Below, one piece after another: positions 32,305 through 33,307 of a stretch of 33,307 nucleotides of DNA. The stretch's first letter is position 1; each line of letters opens with the position of its first letter. Below the pieces are notes generated by a model. It searched no databases and was not told the DNA's origin. It saw nothing but the letters and a program-made list of their open reading frames with translations. The stretch is from assembly GCA_900539175.1 (NCBI GenBank), contig UQAW01000037.1, positions 1 to 33,307 on the forward strand. Reading direction: 5' to 3'. The DNA comes from an uncultured Lachnospiraceae bacterium. GTDB taxonomy: Bacteria > Bacillota > Clostridia > Lachnospirales > Lachnospiraceae. The position numbers were made by a program, and so were the translations under genes.

Positions 32305-33241
32305 TGTGACACTTGAGAATCCGCTGGTACTGGCGCCGATGGCAGGGGTGACGGATCTGCCGTTCCGTGTCTTATGCAGGGAACAGGGGGCAGGATTGAT
32401 CTGTATGGAGATGGTCAGTGCAAAGGCGATTCTTTATAGGAATAAAAATACGGAAAGTCTGATGGAGATTCATCCTTCCGAGCATCCGGTGTCTTTGCAG
32501 TTGTTTGGTTCTGATCCGGATATTATCAGTGAGATTGCAAAGCAGATTAAAGAACGTCCGTTCGATATCCTGGATCTTAATATGGGATGTCCCGTTCCGA
32601 AGATTGTTAATAATGGGGAAGGTTCGGCATTGATGAAGAACCCGGAATTGGTGCGCGAGATTGTGAGTAAGACGGTAAAAGCCATACAAAAACCAGTGAC
32701 AGTCAAAATACGGAAGGGGTTTGATGATACTTGTGTAAATGCTGTGGAGATTGCAAGGATCATTGAAGATTGCGGCGCTGCTGCGGTTGCAGTCCACGGA
32801 AGGACACGGGCACAGTATTATGCAGGTCAGGCGGACTGGGAGATCATCCGTCAGGTAAAAGAAGCAGTGTCTATCCCGGTAATCGGTAACGGCGATGTCA
32901 ATACACCGGAAAAGGCAGTGCAGATGATGGAGGAGACCGGATGCGATGGTGTTATGATTGCCCGTGGCGCTCAGGGAAATCCGTGGATTTTCTCCAGGAC
33001 GCTGCATTATCTGGAAACAGGAGAGCATCTGCCGAAGCCGTCAAAGGAGGAAGTTGTGGACATGATGCTGCGTCATGCAAGGATGCAGTTAGAATGTAAG
33101 GGAACTTATACTGGTATCCGGGAGATGCGTAAACATGTAGCGTGGTATACCAGCGGATTTCCTCACTCCGCCAGACTTCGGGCAGCCATTAATGAAATTG
33201 AAACCTATGAAGAACTTGAGGTTCTTCTCAGACAGCTATAG
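32282..33241 (+). CDS. dusB: tRNA-dihydrouridine synthase, DusB type
   Basis: The start is GTG 32282 (MKTLEIGNVTLENPLVLAPM), with AAGGAG (32269-32274) upstream; it overlaps the previous gene. The 319-aa flavoenzyme reduces uridine in tRNA D-loops using FMN and NADPH. It shows APMAGVTDLPFR, catalytic Cys103 in DLNMGCPVPKIV, VTVKIRKG, VHGRTRAQYY, IGNGDV and MIARGAQGNPWIF (FMN phosphate site), then a C-terminal helical domain with MRKHVAWYTSGF. The length fits DusB. Confidence 0.94.
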   Translation: MKTLEIGNVTLENPLVLAPMAGVTDLPFRVLCREQGAGLICMEMVSAKAILYRNKNTESLMEIHPSEHPVSLQLFGSDPDIISEIAKQIKERPFDILDLNMGCPVPKIVNNGEGSALMKNPELVREIVSKTVKAIQKPVTVKIRKGFDDTCVNAVEIARIIEDCGAAAVAVHGRTRAQYYAGQADWEIIRQVKEAVSIPVIGNGDVNTPEKAVQMMEETGCDGVMIARGAQGNPWIFSRTLHYLETGEHLPKPSKEEVVDMMLRHARMQLECKGTYTGIREMRKHVAWYTSGFPHSARLRAAINEIETYEELEVLLRQL

Positions 33242-33254
33242 AGAAGGAACGGCA

Positions 33255-33289
33255 TGTCTGCTGTCGCAGACATCACCATTCATGAAAGT
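33255..33289. repeat. Second copy of the TGTCTG hairpin/CATGAAAGT element
   Basis: TGTCTGC (33255-33261) and GCAGACA (33266-33272) form a perfect hairpin, and TCACCATTCATGAAAGT follows, as after the deacetylase gene at 26424-26457. The copy runs toward the window end, so its full extent is unknown. Confidence 0.5.
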
Positions 33290-33307
33290 CGATTGCTCCG
33301 CACTTCG

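Overview
The window looks like chromosomal DNA of a gut-type Lachnospiraceae bacterium (Blautia/Dorea/Mediterraneibacter-like). This is inferred from gene content (FatA-type thioesterase, DnaE polymerase, a Spo0A-type response regulator, a SleB-type hydrolase, a GHKL sensor kinase), strong Shine-Dalgarno sites and protein style. No species can be named from the sequence alone.

Layout. (1) 1-2332: moderate-GC core DNA with the 3' end of a tRNA-Gln, an acyl-ACP thioesterase, a CvfB-like S1 protein and a methyltransferase. (2) 2468-4936, minus strand: an AT-rich sensor kinase and a response regulator with a Spo0A-type DNA-binding domain. (3) 4937-5597: decayed reading frames and one strong Spo0A-box-like site. 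(4) 5598-16231: a strongly AT-rich RiPP (ribosomally made, modified peptide) gene cluster. It holds a BtrH-like enzyme, two nearly identical 53-aa precursor peptides, a radical SAM/SPASM maturase, an M50 membrane protease fused to a PqqD-like leader-binding domain, a PadR regulator, a HAAS-type membrane protein, a membrane-bound M28 peptidase, and an FtsX-type ABC permease with its ATPase. (5) 16232-17072: a long hairpin and a decayed transposition ATPase. (6) 17073-19119: a CPBP membrane protease and an unrelated M50-like protein; GC returns to core level across this stretch. (7) 19271-33241: core genes dnaE, pfkA, an rRNA methyltransferase, a polysaccharide-deacetylase-like protein, an SH3/SleB-type hydrolase, an NfeD/SPFH pair, argF, birA, a small unknown protein and dusB. 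Two intergenic regions here hold elaborate inverted-repeat elements.

How the RiPP genes may work together (inference). The precursors carry a Met/Glu-rich leader ending in GDGG and a 21-residue core with a Cys-Cys pair and no aromatic residues. The SPASM enzyme would modify the core. The PqqD-like domain on the membrane protease would recruit the leader. The BtrH-like (papain/C39-like fold) protein could acylate or cleave the peptide. The PadR/HAAS/M28/ABC block would provide regulated export, trimming or self-protection. A perfect 14-bp hairpin after the second precursor gene probably sets a high precursor-to-enzyme ratio. I do not recognise this precursor family or this combination of genes, and it is the best candidate here for an undescribed system.
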